NCBI GenBank assembly: GCA_016720745.1
Contig: JADKKA010000022.1
Location: forward strand, 1,178,001-1,242,000
Direction of reading: 5' to 3'
Length of the DNA: 64,000 nt
Source: Chitinophagaceae bacterium
GTDB taxonomy: Bacteria > Bacteroidota > Bacteroidia > Chitinophagales > Chitinophagaceae
Of the stretch, positions 9,329 to 17,697 are shown in pieces. The position numbers were made by a program, and so were the translations under genes. The notes beneath the pieces were generated by a model that was not told the DNA's origin, did no database searches, and was given only the letters and a program-made list of their open reading frames with translations. How positions within the stretch are numbered: position 1 is the first letter of the stretch; each line of letters opens with the position of its first letter.

Positions 9329-9895
9329 TTAACCGTTCAGCCGGGCGGCTAATTCACTATCGATTTTTTTAAACAGGTGAAAGGGTTTGTAGGTTCTCCA
9401 GTTCAGCAATTCCATCATTTCGATGTAGCGGTTCAGTTTGGCATGTTTAAAATCATACTGGGTCTGTTCCGGCATATTTAAACAAACCACCCAGCCATAT
9501 TCGTCCGATACTTCTTCATAGAGTTCTTCATAATAGTCTCTGCCATCACTGTGAAAATTCAGGACATTCTCTCCCACCAGGATGAATTTGTAGATGCCCT
9601 CATACATGAATTTTTCCAGCACTTCCCGTTTCAGCTCCATGATATCATTCTCGATGGCATCATTCCATTCCCCGATCAGTTCAATGACCGCATACTTTTC
9701 TTCGTAATCGGCCAGTAATACTTTCAGGTAAAGGGTACGGCTGCCAAAATCATCCCATTGGGGATGGATGTAGAAATTATAGACGGTTTGGGAGAATTCA
9801 AACTCTGAGTAGGTTCTGCCATAAAAAGGCGAGCGCTGGTCTTCCTCGCTGATATAGATATGCCGCCAGTTATAAAAAGGTTCTATGTCCTGCAT
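9329..9895 (-). CDS. Conserved hypothetical protein, acidic, 188 residues
   Basis: This is a soluble, acidic and aromatic-rich protein with no signal peptide or membrane helix. It opens MQDIEPFYNWRHIYISEEDQ and contains IELIGEWNDAIENDIMELKR and GENVLNFHSDGRDYYEELYE. I do not recognise a named domain. The codon pattern and unbroken length support a real gene. It lies 29 bp after the membrane-protein gene at 9925-10683 on the same strand, so the two may be cotranscribed. Confidence 0.7.
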   Translation of the reverse strand: MQDIEPFYNWRHIYISEEDQRSPFYGRTYSEFEFSQTVYNFYIHPQWDDFGSRTLYLKVLLADYEEKYAVIELIGEWNDAIENDIMELKREVLEKFMYEGIYKFILVGENVLNFHSDGRDYYEELYEEVSDEYGWVVCLNMPEQTQYDFKHAKLNRYIEMMELLNWRTYKPFHLFKKIDSELAARLNG

Positions 9896-9924
9896 ACGTC
9901 AATACAAAATTAACGCATGTGGTT

Positions 9925-10683
9925 TTAAATCCGCAGCATTTCAAATAATGCCTTGAGCAGGATGAAGCCGAAGATCAGAAAAAGTCTTTTCCGGTTCCTT
10001 CCCCCCTCCCTGTCTTCAATAAAAAACAGGTATCGCATAGGGAGATAAAAGAAAACAAACAAAGCAGCCAGGAAGAAAAACAGGAAGATAATGGTACCGA
10101 TACTTTTTTTATCTACCCTGTCCAGCATCCCCATGATCCCTTTTTCCCAGAATATAAAAGATATAATGGATACACCTGCCACCAGTAATATATCCGCCAG
10201 CATTTCCTGCCGGTAAAGACGAACCGGATCGGGTGCTTTGTCAAAGCGACGATTTAATTTATTCCGGTAGGCCAGCCAGGTGCCGAAAGTGGATAAAAAA
10301 TTAGCAGATACAATCACCTGCCAGCTGGCCGACTCCCCTTGTTTAAAAGCCGGCATTCCGATTAGGGACCTGAAGGCGGGCTCCGATACAATGACCATGA
10401 AGAAAATGATAAACCAATGGCCGATCACCAGGAATATAACATAAGGAACCGGTCGAATATTTTTTCCCGTAGTGCTTAACCGGTAACTCAGGGGTAAATG
10501 TTTGAGCGCAGCTCCAGCCAGGTATAGCAGCAGCGACACCAGCATCATGTTATAGAAAAGTGGCGAACGGATAAAATCCCCCAGGGTGGGGAATGTAAAC
10601 CCAAGGGTAAAACTGATCAATACGACCAGCCAGTCAAACAGTGCGGCGCGGTTATGATTTAATTTTTCTTTGCTGATGGCCAT
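9925..10683 (-). CDS. Multi-pass membrane protein of unknown function
   Basis: The product is 252 residues with six or seven hydrophobic segments: LFDWLVVLISFTLGFTF near the N-terminus, MMLVSLLLYLAGAAL, YVIFLVIGHWFIIFFMVIV, ILLVAGVSIISFIFW, IIFLFFFLAALFVFFYL and LIFGFILLKALFEML at the C-terminus. Charged loops contain RLYRQEML and DREGGRNRKR. No transporter or enzyme signature is visible. Its start is 7 nt from the thrC stop on the same strand, which suggests read-through from the threonine operon without implying a shared function. Confidence 0.7.
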   Translation of the reverse strand: MAISKEKLNHNRAALFDWLVVLISFTLGFTFPTLGDFIRSPLFYNMMLVSLLLYLAGAALKHLPLSYRLSTTGKNIRPVPYVIFLVIGHWFIIFFMVIVSEPAFRSLIGMPAFKQGESASWQVIVSANFLSTFGTWLAYRNKLNRRFDKAPDPVRLYRQEMLADILLVAGVSIISFIFWEKGIMGMLDRVDKKSIGTIIFLFFFLAALFVFFYLPMRYLFFIEDREGGRNRKRLFLIFGFILLKALFEMLRI

Positions 10684-10690
10684 CGTTGGG

Positions 10691-11992
10691 TCATACTTTA
10701 TTCCACAAATATTCCTTCAGGTTTTGGTATCCCGGGGCCATAAATATACTCTGTTTTGGTTGCTGCATCATGGGTTCCAGGCTGGCAGGAATTATTTGTT
10801 CTTCTTTTGTATTCCTTTCCACCGCATCAGGGAATTTCACCGGATGTGCTGTTTCGAGGAACATGCCTTTTTGTTCAGGGTGTTTTTGAAGGTAATTAGC
10901 AAGGGACAGGTAACCCACGGCACCATGCGGATCGAGTGTATAATGGAATTGGCGAAACACTTCCCCTATCGTTTGTTCAGTGGCCGCATCGGAAATGGTG
11001 GCCGACGAGAGTTTATCTTTTAAAAGCGGGAACTGATGGTTGAATATTTCCAGTATCCTTACAAAATTGCTGGGATTGCCTACATCCATGGCATTGGACA
11101 AAGTGGGTACGGCTTCCCGGGGTTGCAGGATTTCAGTAGACAGGTATGCTGAAACAATATCATTGACATTACAGGCTGCTATAAAATGCTTCACCGGTAA
11201 ACCCGATTGCATGGCCAGTATCCCGGCACAGATATTCCCAAAATTTCCACTGGGTACCGCAATCACCGGGGGTTGGTCTTTACACTGCCATTGTTTATAA
11301 GCAAAGAAATAATAAAACTGCTGCGGCAACCAGCGGGCCACATTAATAGAGTTAGCGGAAGTAAGAAATAATTTTTGTGTGAGTTCGGGATCCGCAAAAG
11401 CCTGTTTAACCATGGCCTGGCAATCATCAAATGTGCCCGATACTTCCAGCGCCTGAATATTATGCCCAAGGGTGGTCAGTTGTTTTTCCTGTACCGGACT
11501 TACTTTACCGGAGGGATACAATATCACTACTTCCACTCCTTCCACATTAAAAAATCCATTGGCGACAGCGCCACCGGTATCTCCGGATGTGGCAACCAGG
11601 ACGGTAATCTTTTCTTTCCGGTCTTTTGTAAAATATCCCAGGCAGCGGCTCATGAATCTGGCACCGATATCCTTAAAAGCCAGCGTAGGTCCATGGAATA
11701 ATTCCAGGGATGATATCTGATCCGTGACCGGTACCAGCGGAATGGGAAAATTAACTGTCTCACTGACGATCTGAAAAAGTTGCGCCTCATCTATCGTGGC
11801 ACCCACATAAGGCTGTATCACCCGGAAGGCAATTTCTTCATTGGAATAATCATCCAGGTTACGGATCAATTCCGGATCAACCTGCGGTATCCTTTCCGGA
11901 AAATACAATCCCTTATCCGGTGCCTGTCCTTTGATAGCCGCTTCCCTGAAATCAGCCACCGGGGCCTGTTTATTGGTGCTGTAGTAGTTCAT
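10691..11992 (-). CDS. thrC: Threonine synthase
   Basis: This enzyme converts O-phosphohomoserine to threonine using PLP. The PLP lysine is Lys107 in GPTLAFKDIGARF. The phosphate-binding loop VATSGDTGGAVANGF and the later AVPSGNFGNICAGI are typical. At 433 residues it has the length of the bacterial form. It is the third gene of thrA-thrB-thrC. It is separated from thrB by about 330 bp of repetitive sequence rather than the few bases seen between thrA and thrB. Confidence 0.96.
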   Translation of the reverse strand: MNYYSTNKQAPVADFREAAIKGQAPDKGLYFPERIPQVDPELIRNLDDYSNEEIAFRVIQPYVGATIDEAQLFQIVSETVNFPIPLVPVTDQISSLELFHGPTLAFKDIGARFMSRCLGYFTKDRKEKITVLVATSGDTGGAVANGFFNVEGVEVVILYPSGKVSPVQEKQLTTLGHNIQALEVSGTFDDCQAMVKQAFADPELTQKLFLTSANSINVARWLPQQFYYFFAYKQWQCKDQPPVIAVPSGNFGNICAGILAMQSGLPVKHFIAACNVNDIVSAYLSTEILQPREAVPTLSNAMDVGNPSNFVRILEIFNHQFPLLKDKLSSATISDAATEQTIGEVFRQFHYTLDPHGAVGYLSLANYLQKHPEQKGMFLETAHPVKFPDAVERNTKEEQIIPASLEPMMQQPKQSIFMAPGYQNLKEYLWNKV

Positions 11993-12007
11993 TTTGTTTG
12001 CTTTTTT

Positions 12008-12072
12008 CAGTCAACAGTTTTCAGTCTGTCAGTCGACAGTCTATCAGTCTATCAGTCTATCAGTCTATCAGT
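12008..12072. repeat. Degenerate CAGTCTAT octamer tract upstream of thrC
   Basis: CAGTC words at 7-8 nt spacing (CAGTCTGT, CAGTCGA, then several CAGTCTAT) lie just upstream of the thrC start. Read on the gene strand the words are GACTGATA and GACTGTC. The same GACTG word recurs at 26281, 31745, 44741 and, as GACTC, at 53561. Confidence 0.85.
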
Positions 12073-12130
12073 TCGTAAACCGGAAACGGTAGTTGAATAA
12101 ACAAACGCTGGGGTGAAGGAACTGTTCTAT

Positions 12131-12345
12131 TTCTCAACCATTCAACTTCTCAACCTCTCAACTACCCAACTCCTCAACTTCTCAACCATTCACCTCCTCA
12201 ACCTCTCAACTACTCACTCAACTTCCAACCATTCACCTCCTTAACCTCTCAAGCACTCAACTTATCAACTTTCCAACCTATCAACTTACCAACTTTCCAA
12301 CTTTCCAACCCCTCAACATCTCAACAACTCAACTCCTCAACCCTC
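12131..12345. repeat. Degenerate NNCTCAAC octamer tract covering the thrB stop codon
   Basis: About 25 imperfect octamers of the form NNCTCAAC/NNTTCAAC/NNTCCAAC fill this stretch. On the thrB strand they read GTTGAGNN or GTTGGNNN. The tract runs into the gene: the last thrB codons (GAG GAG TTG AGT TGT TGA) are themselves made of the repeat word. The same GTTGAG words follow the S9 peptidase stop at 31636. The tracts at 12008-12072 and here fill most of the thrB-thrC gap. Confidence 0.88.
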
Positions 12346-13250
12346 ACTCCCTCCTTATTAATCGTCGTTACATACGTATTAAAATCAATACCGATCCGGT
12401 TATAGACTGCTTTCATTACTGATTCTACTTCCTTAGCTGTCTGTTCATCCTTACTCAGCATAAAAACAGATGGGCCGGAACCGGAGATACCGCCTCCCAA
12501 TGCCCCGGCTTCTTTACATCCTTTTTTCAGCTCATCAAATCCGGGGATCAGGATGCTGCGAACTGGTTCAATAATTACATCTTCCAGTGAGCGGCCGATC
12601 AGGTCATAGTCCTGTTTCATGAAGCCGGTCACCAAACCCGCAATATTGCCCCATTGTTTAATTGCATCTTTGAGTAAAACCTGTTGTTTCAAAATCTGCC
12701 GGGCATCAGATGTTCTTACTTCGATCTGCGGATGTACCACTGTTACAAAAAGATCTGGGGCTGGAATCGAAACAATATCTAGGGGATGAATGGAACGGAT
12801 CAGGCTGATTCCTCCCAGCACACAGGGTGCGATATTATCAGCATGTTTTACTCCGGAAGCCAGTTTTTCTCCGTTCATGGCAAACTGTACAATTTCATCT
12901 GTACTGAATATATTTCCCAGCAAATGATTGGCAGCCACCGCAGCCCCGGCAGCACTGGCCGCACTGGAACCAATTCCGCTTCCGGGTTTGATATGTTTTT
13001 CAATGCTGATATCGAAACCAAAACGTTTTTCTGTTTTCTCCATAATGGATAGCAGGACAACGCCGGCTACATTCTTTTCCGGTTCTGTTGGCAGATTGAA
13101 CTGATCCAGGTTCCGGATGGTTACTTTGGGCTCTTCGGTTAAAGTCAGCTCCATGATATCATTCGGTGCTGACAATGCCAGTCCAAGGATATCGAAACCG
13201 CAAACCAGGTTGGCCACTGTGCCCGGACTATATACTCTGATTTTTTTCAT
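12321..13250 (-). CDS. thrB: Homoserine kinase
   Basis: This GHMP-family kinase phosphorylates homoserine for ThrC. The ATP loop KPGSGIGSSAASAAGAAVAA is near residue 85, and the N-terminal MKKIRVYSPGTVANLVCGFD is typical of the family. I chose the Met at 13250 because it leaves 1 nt after the thrA stop and starts at the conserved strand; the upstream Met at 13292 would overlap thrA by 41 nt. The C-terminal GGGISGSGPSVFML motif is present. The last six residues (VEELSC) are encoded inside a low-complexity GTTGAG tract, so the C-terminus may have been extended or replaced by the repeat. Confidence 0.95.
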   Translation of the reverse strand: MKKIRVYSPGTVANLVCGFDILGLALSAPNDIMELTLTEEPKVTIRNLDQFNLPTEPEKNVAGVVLLSIMEKTEKRFGFDISIEKHIKPGSGIGSSAASAAGAAVAANHLLGNIFSTDEIVQFAMNGEKLASGVKHADNIAPCVLGGISLIRSIHPLDIVSIPAPDLFVTVVHPQIEVRTSDARQILKQQVLLKDAIKQWGNIAGLVTGFMKQDYDLIGRSLEDVIIEPVRSILIPGFDELKKGCKEAGALGGGISGSGPSVFMLSKDEQTAKEVESVMKAVYNRIGIDFNTYVTTINKEGVRVEELSC

Positions 13251-13251
13251 T

Positions 13252-15696
13252 TTAATTTTTTGAAGCCCTGATGATATCAGCAAATACTCCACTGGCTGTT
13301 ACAGCTGCACCGGCTCCGGCTCCTTTGACCACCATGGGTTGTTCCTGGTACCGATCGGTAAAGAACAACACCACATTGTCTTTGCCATAGAGATGGTACA
13401 AATCATGTTTCGGATCGATATGCTGCAGACCTACCGAGGCTTTTCCGCCTTCAAATGAAGCCACAAATTTCAATTTGCATCCTGCTTTCACCGCTTCGTC
13501 TAACAGGGATTTGAAATGTGCTTCCTCCTTTCCCATCTCCCGGTAAAAGTCTTCCACGGTTCCCTGCATACAGGCGGGTGGCATAAAGGAGTGATTGGTG
13601 ATATCATCCATTTCTATTTTTACACCCGCTTCACGGGCCAGGATCATGATCTTCCGCATTACATCGGTGCCACCAAGGTCCAGCCTTGGATCCGGCTCGG
13701 TATAGCCTTCTTCCTGTGCCTGTCTTACCACTTCTGCAAAGGGCCGGCTGCCATCATAATTATTGAAAACAAAATTCAGGGTACCACTGAGCACGGCCTG
13801 AATCTGATGGACACGGTCACCGCTATGGACCAGATCATTCAGGGTGGCAATCACGGGCAAACCGGCGCCCACATTGGTTTCAAAAAGAAAACGACTATTG
13901 TATTCTCTGGCGAGGTCTTTTAACTGCCGGTATTGCTGATAAGGGGAAGAAGCTGCTACTTTATTACAGGCCACGACAGCAATACTTTTTTTCAGTAACT
14001 GATCATAGACTGCTGCCACTGCATCATTGGCTGTGATATCTACAAAAATGGAATTGCGCAGGTTCCGGCTGATGATTTCATCAATGAAAGTCTGCAGGTT
14101 GGCTTTCTCTCCGTTATCCAGTAAGGCCTTCCAGTTGGCGAGGTCGATTCCTTCTTCATTGACCAGCATTTTGCGGCTGTTACTCAGACCGGCGACTTTT
14201 ATCTGCAGATGGAGTTGTTCCTGCAGAAAATCGAGCTGCTGCTGTAATTGTCCCAGTAATTTAGCCCCCACATTACCGGTTCCGGTGATAAAGAGATTGA
14301 CCTGTTTGTAAGTGGTTTCAAAAAACTCTTCATGCAATACATTGATTGCTTTCTTTACATCGGCAGTGGCAATCACGGTGGAGATATTTTTTTCAGAGGA
14401 ACCCTGGGCAATGGCTCTAACATTCACCCCGTTTCTTCCGAGTGCACCAAACATACGGCCGCTGACACCGGTATGGTTTTTCATGTTCTCACCCACGAGG
14501 GCAACAATCGAAAGTCCTGTTTCGGTTTTCAGGGGTTCCACTTTCTGCAATGCAATTTCATTGGCAAAAGCTGCATCCACGGCCTGCCTTGCTTTTTCAG
14601 CGAGCAGGGTATCGATCCCCACACAGATGGAATGTTCGGAGGAACTCTGGGTAATGAGGATCACATTTATTTTTTCATTGCTGAGGGCTTCAAACAATCT
14701 TTTACTAAAACCGGGTATGCCGATCATTCCGCTTCCTTCCAGGCTGATCAGGGTAATATTATTAATACTGGAAATTCCTCTCACAATATCTCCCTTTCCC
14801 TCGCTGACAGCTTCAATCACTGTACCTGGATCCTCTGGTGCAAATGTGTTCTTAATTACTACCGGTATTTTTTTACCCATTACCGGCTGAATGGTGGGTG
14901 GATAAATGACTTTGGCACCGAAATGTGATAACTCCATCGCTTCCTGATAGGAAATATTCGGAATGATCCGGGCATTGCTGGTGAGCCGGGGATCTGCCGT
15001 CATCATGCCGCTTACATCGGTCCAGATTTCGGTAACAGAGGCATTGACTGCTGCCGCCAGAATGGCTGCCGTATAATCTGATCCTCCCCTGCCCAATGTG
15101 GTGGTGACGCCGTTTTTATCAGCTGCGATAAAACCGGGGAGCAGGAATAATTGATCTCCGGTATTTTCAAAATATTGGAGTACCCTTTTGTTGGTCTCTT
15201 CCACATTTACTTCAGCTGCTGTAAAACCCGAATCGGTTACAATCAGTTCCCGGCTGTCTTTCCAAACAGCTTCGATTCCTGCTGCCTGAAAAGCGGCTGC
15301 TATGATTTGCGAAGAAAGCCATTCTCCATAACTGGCCAACCGGTCTTTTGACCGGGGCGTTAGTTCCCGGAGCAGGAAGATACCATTACAGATATCTTCA
15401 ATTTCATTGCATGATTTTTTGACCAGGCTCAGCAGGGCGCTTTGTGTGGCCACCGGAATCAGTTGTTTCACTGCTTCCAGGTGTCTTTGTTCTACGATGA
15501 CCAGTTGCTCTTTATAACTTTCTGTTCCTTCTGCTGCGGCTGAAGCGGCCTGCAACAGCATATCTGTGACACCACCCAGTGCAGAAACCACGACGATGGT
15601 TTTATCTTTTTTGATTTTCTCCTTTACAATGGCAATGACTTTATTGATATTGGCGGCATTGGCCACTGAAGTTCCCCCGAATTTTAAAACCTGCAT
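13252..15696 (-). CDS. thrA: Bifunctional aspartate kinase/homoserine dehydrogenase
   Basis: This 814-residue fusion catalyses the first and third steps of the threonine/methionine branch from aspartate. The N-terminal aspartokinase starts MQVLKFGGTSVANAANI and contains TTLGRGGSDYTAAILAAAV. The central ACT regulatory region includes ITQSSSEHSICVG and GRMFGALGRNGVNVRAIAQG. The C-terminal dehydrogenase has the NAD(P) motif FITGTGNVGAKLLGQL near residue 470 and VGAGLPVIATLNDLVHSGD. ACT domains imply feedback inhibition, probably by threonine. The operon is preceded by a Thr-rich leader peptide, so transcription is probably attenuated too. Confidence 0.97.
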   Translation of the reverse strand: MQVLKFGGTSVANAANINKVIAIVKEKIKKDKTIVVVSALGGVTDMLLQAASAAAEGTESYKEQLVIVEQRHLEAVKQLIPVATQSALLSLVKKSCNEIEDICNGIFLLRELTPRSKDRLASYGEWLSSQIIAAAFQAAGIEAVWKDSRELIVTDSGFTAAEVNVEETNKRVLQYFENTGDQLFLLPGFIAADKNGVTTTLGRGGSDYTAAILAAAVNASVTEIWTDVSGMMTADPRLTSNARIIPNISYQEAMELSHFGAKVIYPPTIQPVMGKKIPVVIKNTFAPEDPGTVIEAVSEGKGDIVRGISSINNITLISLEGSGMIGIPGFSKRLFEALSNEKINVILITQSSSEHSICVGIDTLLAEKARQAVDAAFANEIALQKVEPLKTETGLSIVALVGENMKNHTGVSGRMFGALGRNGVNVRAIAQGSSEKNISTVIATADVKKAINVLHEEFFETTYKQVNLFITGTGNVGAKLLGQLQQQLDFLQEQLHLQIKVAGLSNSRKMLVNEEGIDLANWKALLDNGEKANLQTFIDEIISRNLRNSIFVDITANDAVAAVYDQLLKKSIAVVACNKVAASSPYQQYRQLKDLAREYNSRFLFETNVGAGLPVIATLNDLVHSGDRVHQIQAVLSGTLNFVFNNYDGSRPFAEVVRQAQEEGYTEPDPRLDLGGTDVMRKIMILAREAGVKIEMDDITNHSFMPPACMQGTVEDFYREMGKEEAHFKSLLDEAVKAGCKLKFVASFEGGKASVGLQHIDPKHDLYHLYGKDNVVLFFTDRYQEQPMVVKGAGAGAAVTASGVFADIIRASKN

Positions 15697-15739
15697 GTTG
15701 CTGAATTAACGTTGAATGAAAAGTGTTGATCAATAGCAA

Positions 15740-15816
15740 TACAACTTACCCGAAGGTCAGAAGCTATACGCCCGATGGTTAATATGATTTTGTACAACCC
15801 TTAACGGGTTGTTGTA
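15740..15816 (-). promoter_or_regulatory. Candidate threonine attenuator: two competing RNA pairings
   Basis: On the minus strand the end of the leader peptide gene (15806-15812, ACAACCC) can pair perfectly with GGGTTGT at 15800-15794, giving a 7-bp stem with a 5-nt loop. The same segment, extended to TACAACAACCCG (15816-15805), can instead pair with CGGGTAAGTTGTA at 15752-15740 (5 bp + internal loop + 6 bp). The two are mutually exclusive and both overlap the run of Thr codons, as expected of ribosome-mediated attenuation. I do not see a classical U-run after either stem, so the output step is uncertain. Confidence 0.6.
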
Positions 15817-15842
15817 ATAGTGGTAGTTGTGATGGATGTCAT
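15801..15842 (-). CDS. thrL: Threonine operon leader peptide
   Basis: This 13-codon frame reads MTSITTTTITTTR: 8 of 13 residues are Thr and 2 are Ile. It lies 104 bp upstream of thrA on the same strand. Its composition matches the Thr/Ile-rich leader of the enterobacterial thr operon, where ribosome stalling on Thr and Ile codons controls termination. Its stop codon sits in the loop of a perfect hairpin (15794-15812). It is too short for normal gene callers. Chance is very unlikely at this position, though translation is not shown. Confidence 0.82.
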   Translation of the reverse strand: MTSITTTTITTTR

Positions 15843-15927
15843 CACTGAAGGAGAGGCAATATGAATGCAATAGTTGACCACTGTTATTAATGGATTGCAA
15901 TATACAATGCAGAATTGAGAATTTTGA

Positions 15928-16743
15928 TTAAATGGCCAGAGAATCTGCGGCCTTTTTTACGCTGCCATATTGCAACAGGAGTTGCCGGGCTTTTTCGTAA
16001 TCGCTGATCTTTGTTTTTTCCATCAGCATTTTGGTTCCTCTGTCAACCAACTTATCGTTCGTTAGTTGCATGTTCACCATTTTATTGTCTTCTACCCTTC
16101 CCAACTGGATCATCACGGTGGTAGAGATCATATTCAGCACCAGCTTTTGGGCAGTACCGCTTTTCATTCTTGTACTTCCGGTTACAAATTCAGGGCCTAC
16201 CACTACTTCAATGGGAAAATCGGCTGCTGCACTCACCGGCGAATCAGGGTTACAGGATATGCTGCCGGTTGCAATCCCTCTTTTCCGGCATTCTTCCAGT
16301 GCACCGATCACATAGGGAGTAGTACCACTGGCGGCAATACCAATCACCACATCTTTATCTGATACATCGAACTGTTCCAGGTCCTTCCAGCCCTGTTCTT
16401 TGTCATCTTCTGCAAATTCAACCGCAGAAGTGATGGCTTTTTCACCACCTGCAATGATACCGATCACCAGTCCGTATGGTACACCATATGTAGGCGGACA
16501 TTCACTGGCATCCACAATTCCCAAACGGCCACTGGTACCAGCTCCTATATAAAAAAGCCGGCCGCCCATCAGCATTTTATCGGCAGCCGTTTCAGCCAGT
16601 CTTTCAATCTGGGGGATGGCTTTTTCAACAGCCATTGGTACCGTCATGTCTTCCTGGTTAATATTCCTGAGCAGGTCACCTACCGACATCTTTTCAAGCT
16701 GGCGATAGTGGCTGGTTTGTTCCGTAATTTTTTGAAATGCCAT
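15928..16743 (-). CDS. murQ: N-acetylmuramic acid 6-phosphate etherase
   Basis: MurQ cleaves the lactyl ether of MurNAc-6-phosphate to give GlcNAc-6-phosphate and D-lactate during peptidoglycan recycling. The SIS-domain sugar-phosphate loop is FYIGAGTSGRLGIVDASECPP, where Glu81 aligns with the catalytic Glu of the family. GSTRMKSGTAQKLVLNM is the second signature. Length (271) is slightly short of the usual 295-300. It lies 10 nt after a BadF-family kinase gene on the same strand, which would supply its phosphorylated substrate. Confidence 0.95.
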   Translation of the reverse strand: MAFQKITEQTSHYRQLEKMSVGDLLRNINQEDMTVPMAVEKAIPQIERLAETAADKMLMGGRLFYIGAGTSGRLGIVDASECPPTYGVPYGLVIGIIAGGEKAITSAVEFAEDDKEQGWKDLEQFDVSDKDVVIGIAASGTTPYVIGALEECRKRGIATGSISCNPDSPVSAAADFPIEVVVGPEFVTGSTRMKSGTAQKLVLNMISTTVMIQLGRVEDNKMVNMQLTNDKLVDRGTKMLMEKTKISDYEKARQLLLQYGSVKKAADSLAI

Positions 16744-16753
16744 GCGGCTTGCT

Positions 16754-17596
16754 TTAACTGTGGTATTCGATTAATCCTTCCATGGGTGCTTTGATCACTT
16801 TGCCCAGTTCAAATTCGTAACTGTTGCAAAGTTGCTGTAACACATCCTTAAAACCAAATGCAACACTTCCGGTAAAATGCACGGGCAATTTCCATACTTC
16901 CCGGTATTTACAAAGATGAATGAAGAAAAAATCATTGAGACCGTCTTCAATGATATTCTCAATCATATAATGCCCCCGGTTCTCTGCCAGGAAGCGGGCA
17001 AAACTGGCGAGGTAACGGTTTGGCAAAGGCTTCTTGTAAACATTTTCCAGTATCTCTGCTGTATTGGTGGTATAAGTCAGGTCGAAGCGTCCGCGCAGTT
17101 CCTCATCAAAAGTGCCATACAAATAATACTGGATTACTTTCTTTCCCAAATAAGCCCCACTCCCCTCATCCCCCAGTACATAACCCAGACCGGGACTATT
17201 CCTTTGTATTTTTTTCCCATCATAATAACAGGAATTAGAACCGGTCCCCAGGATACAGGCCAGTCCTTTTTCATGCCCGCAGAGTGCACGGGCAGCGGCC
17301 ATCAGATCATGGGTCACATTCACTTTAGCGCCGGGTATCACTTTTTGTAAAGCTTTTTTAACTGATTTGGCATTCACAGGATTCGCACAGCCCGTACCGT
17401 AATAATGGATGGCATCAATGGAAACATTCCTGAGTTTAGGCTGAAGCTCCTGTTCCAGCAGGGCAATGATCTGTGCAGTATTGAGAAAATAGGGACTGAT
17501 TCCCTGTGTATAAATTGTTCTTTTTCTTCCGGCTCCCAGCAGGCACCACTCGGCCTTGGTGGCTCCGCTGTCGGCAATAAGTGTAACCATCGGCAT
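16754..17596 (-). CDS. BadF/BadG-family N-acetylhexosamine kinase, probable MurNAc/GlcNAc kinase
   Basis: This 280-residue protein of the ASKHA fold has the phosphate-1 loop LIADSGATKAEWCL near residue 6. The phosphate-2 region ACILGTGSNSCYYDG and the GLGYVLGDEGSGAYLGKK motif are also present; the last is typical of N-acetylglucosamine kinases of the BadF/BadG/BcrA/BcrD family. A Met at 17590 is an alternative start. Linkage to murQ fits a MurK-type role (MurNAc and/or GlcNAc 6-phosphorylation), as in known murK-murQ clusters. The exact sugar is inferred from context. Confidence 0.85.
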   Translation of the reverse strand: MPMVTLIADSGATKAEWCLLGAGRKRTIYTQGISPYFLNTAQIIALLEQELQPKLRNVSIDAIHYYGTGCANPVNAKSVKKALQKVIPGAKVNVTHDLMAAARALCGHEKGLACILGTGSNSCYYDGKKIQRNSPGLGYVLGDEGSGAYLGKKVIQYYLYGTFDEELRGRFDLTYTTNTAEILENVYKKPLPNRYLASFARFLAENRGHYMIENIIEDGLNDFFFIHLCKYREVWKLPVHFTGSVAFGFKDVLQQLCNSYEFELGKVIKAPMEGLIEYHS

Positions 17597-17697
17597 ATAC
17601 TCTTTTGAAATGATCCTTCAACAACAGCTGTTCCGTTCAAATCCAGTAATTTGCGACTTGAAACTGAACCTTTTCAGCAAATTACGCAATTAAAGAT

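Noticed and set aside
12131..12345. CRISPR array
   Set aside because: The units are 7-8 nt with no spacers and no cas genes; the same applies to the other tracts.
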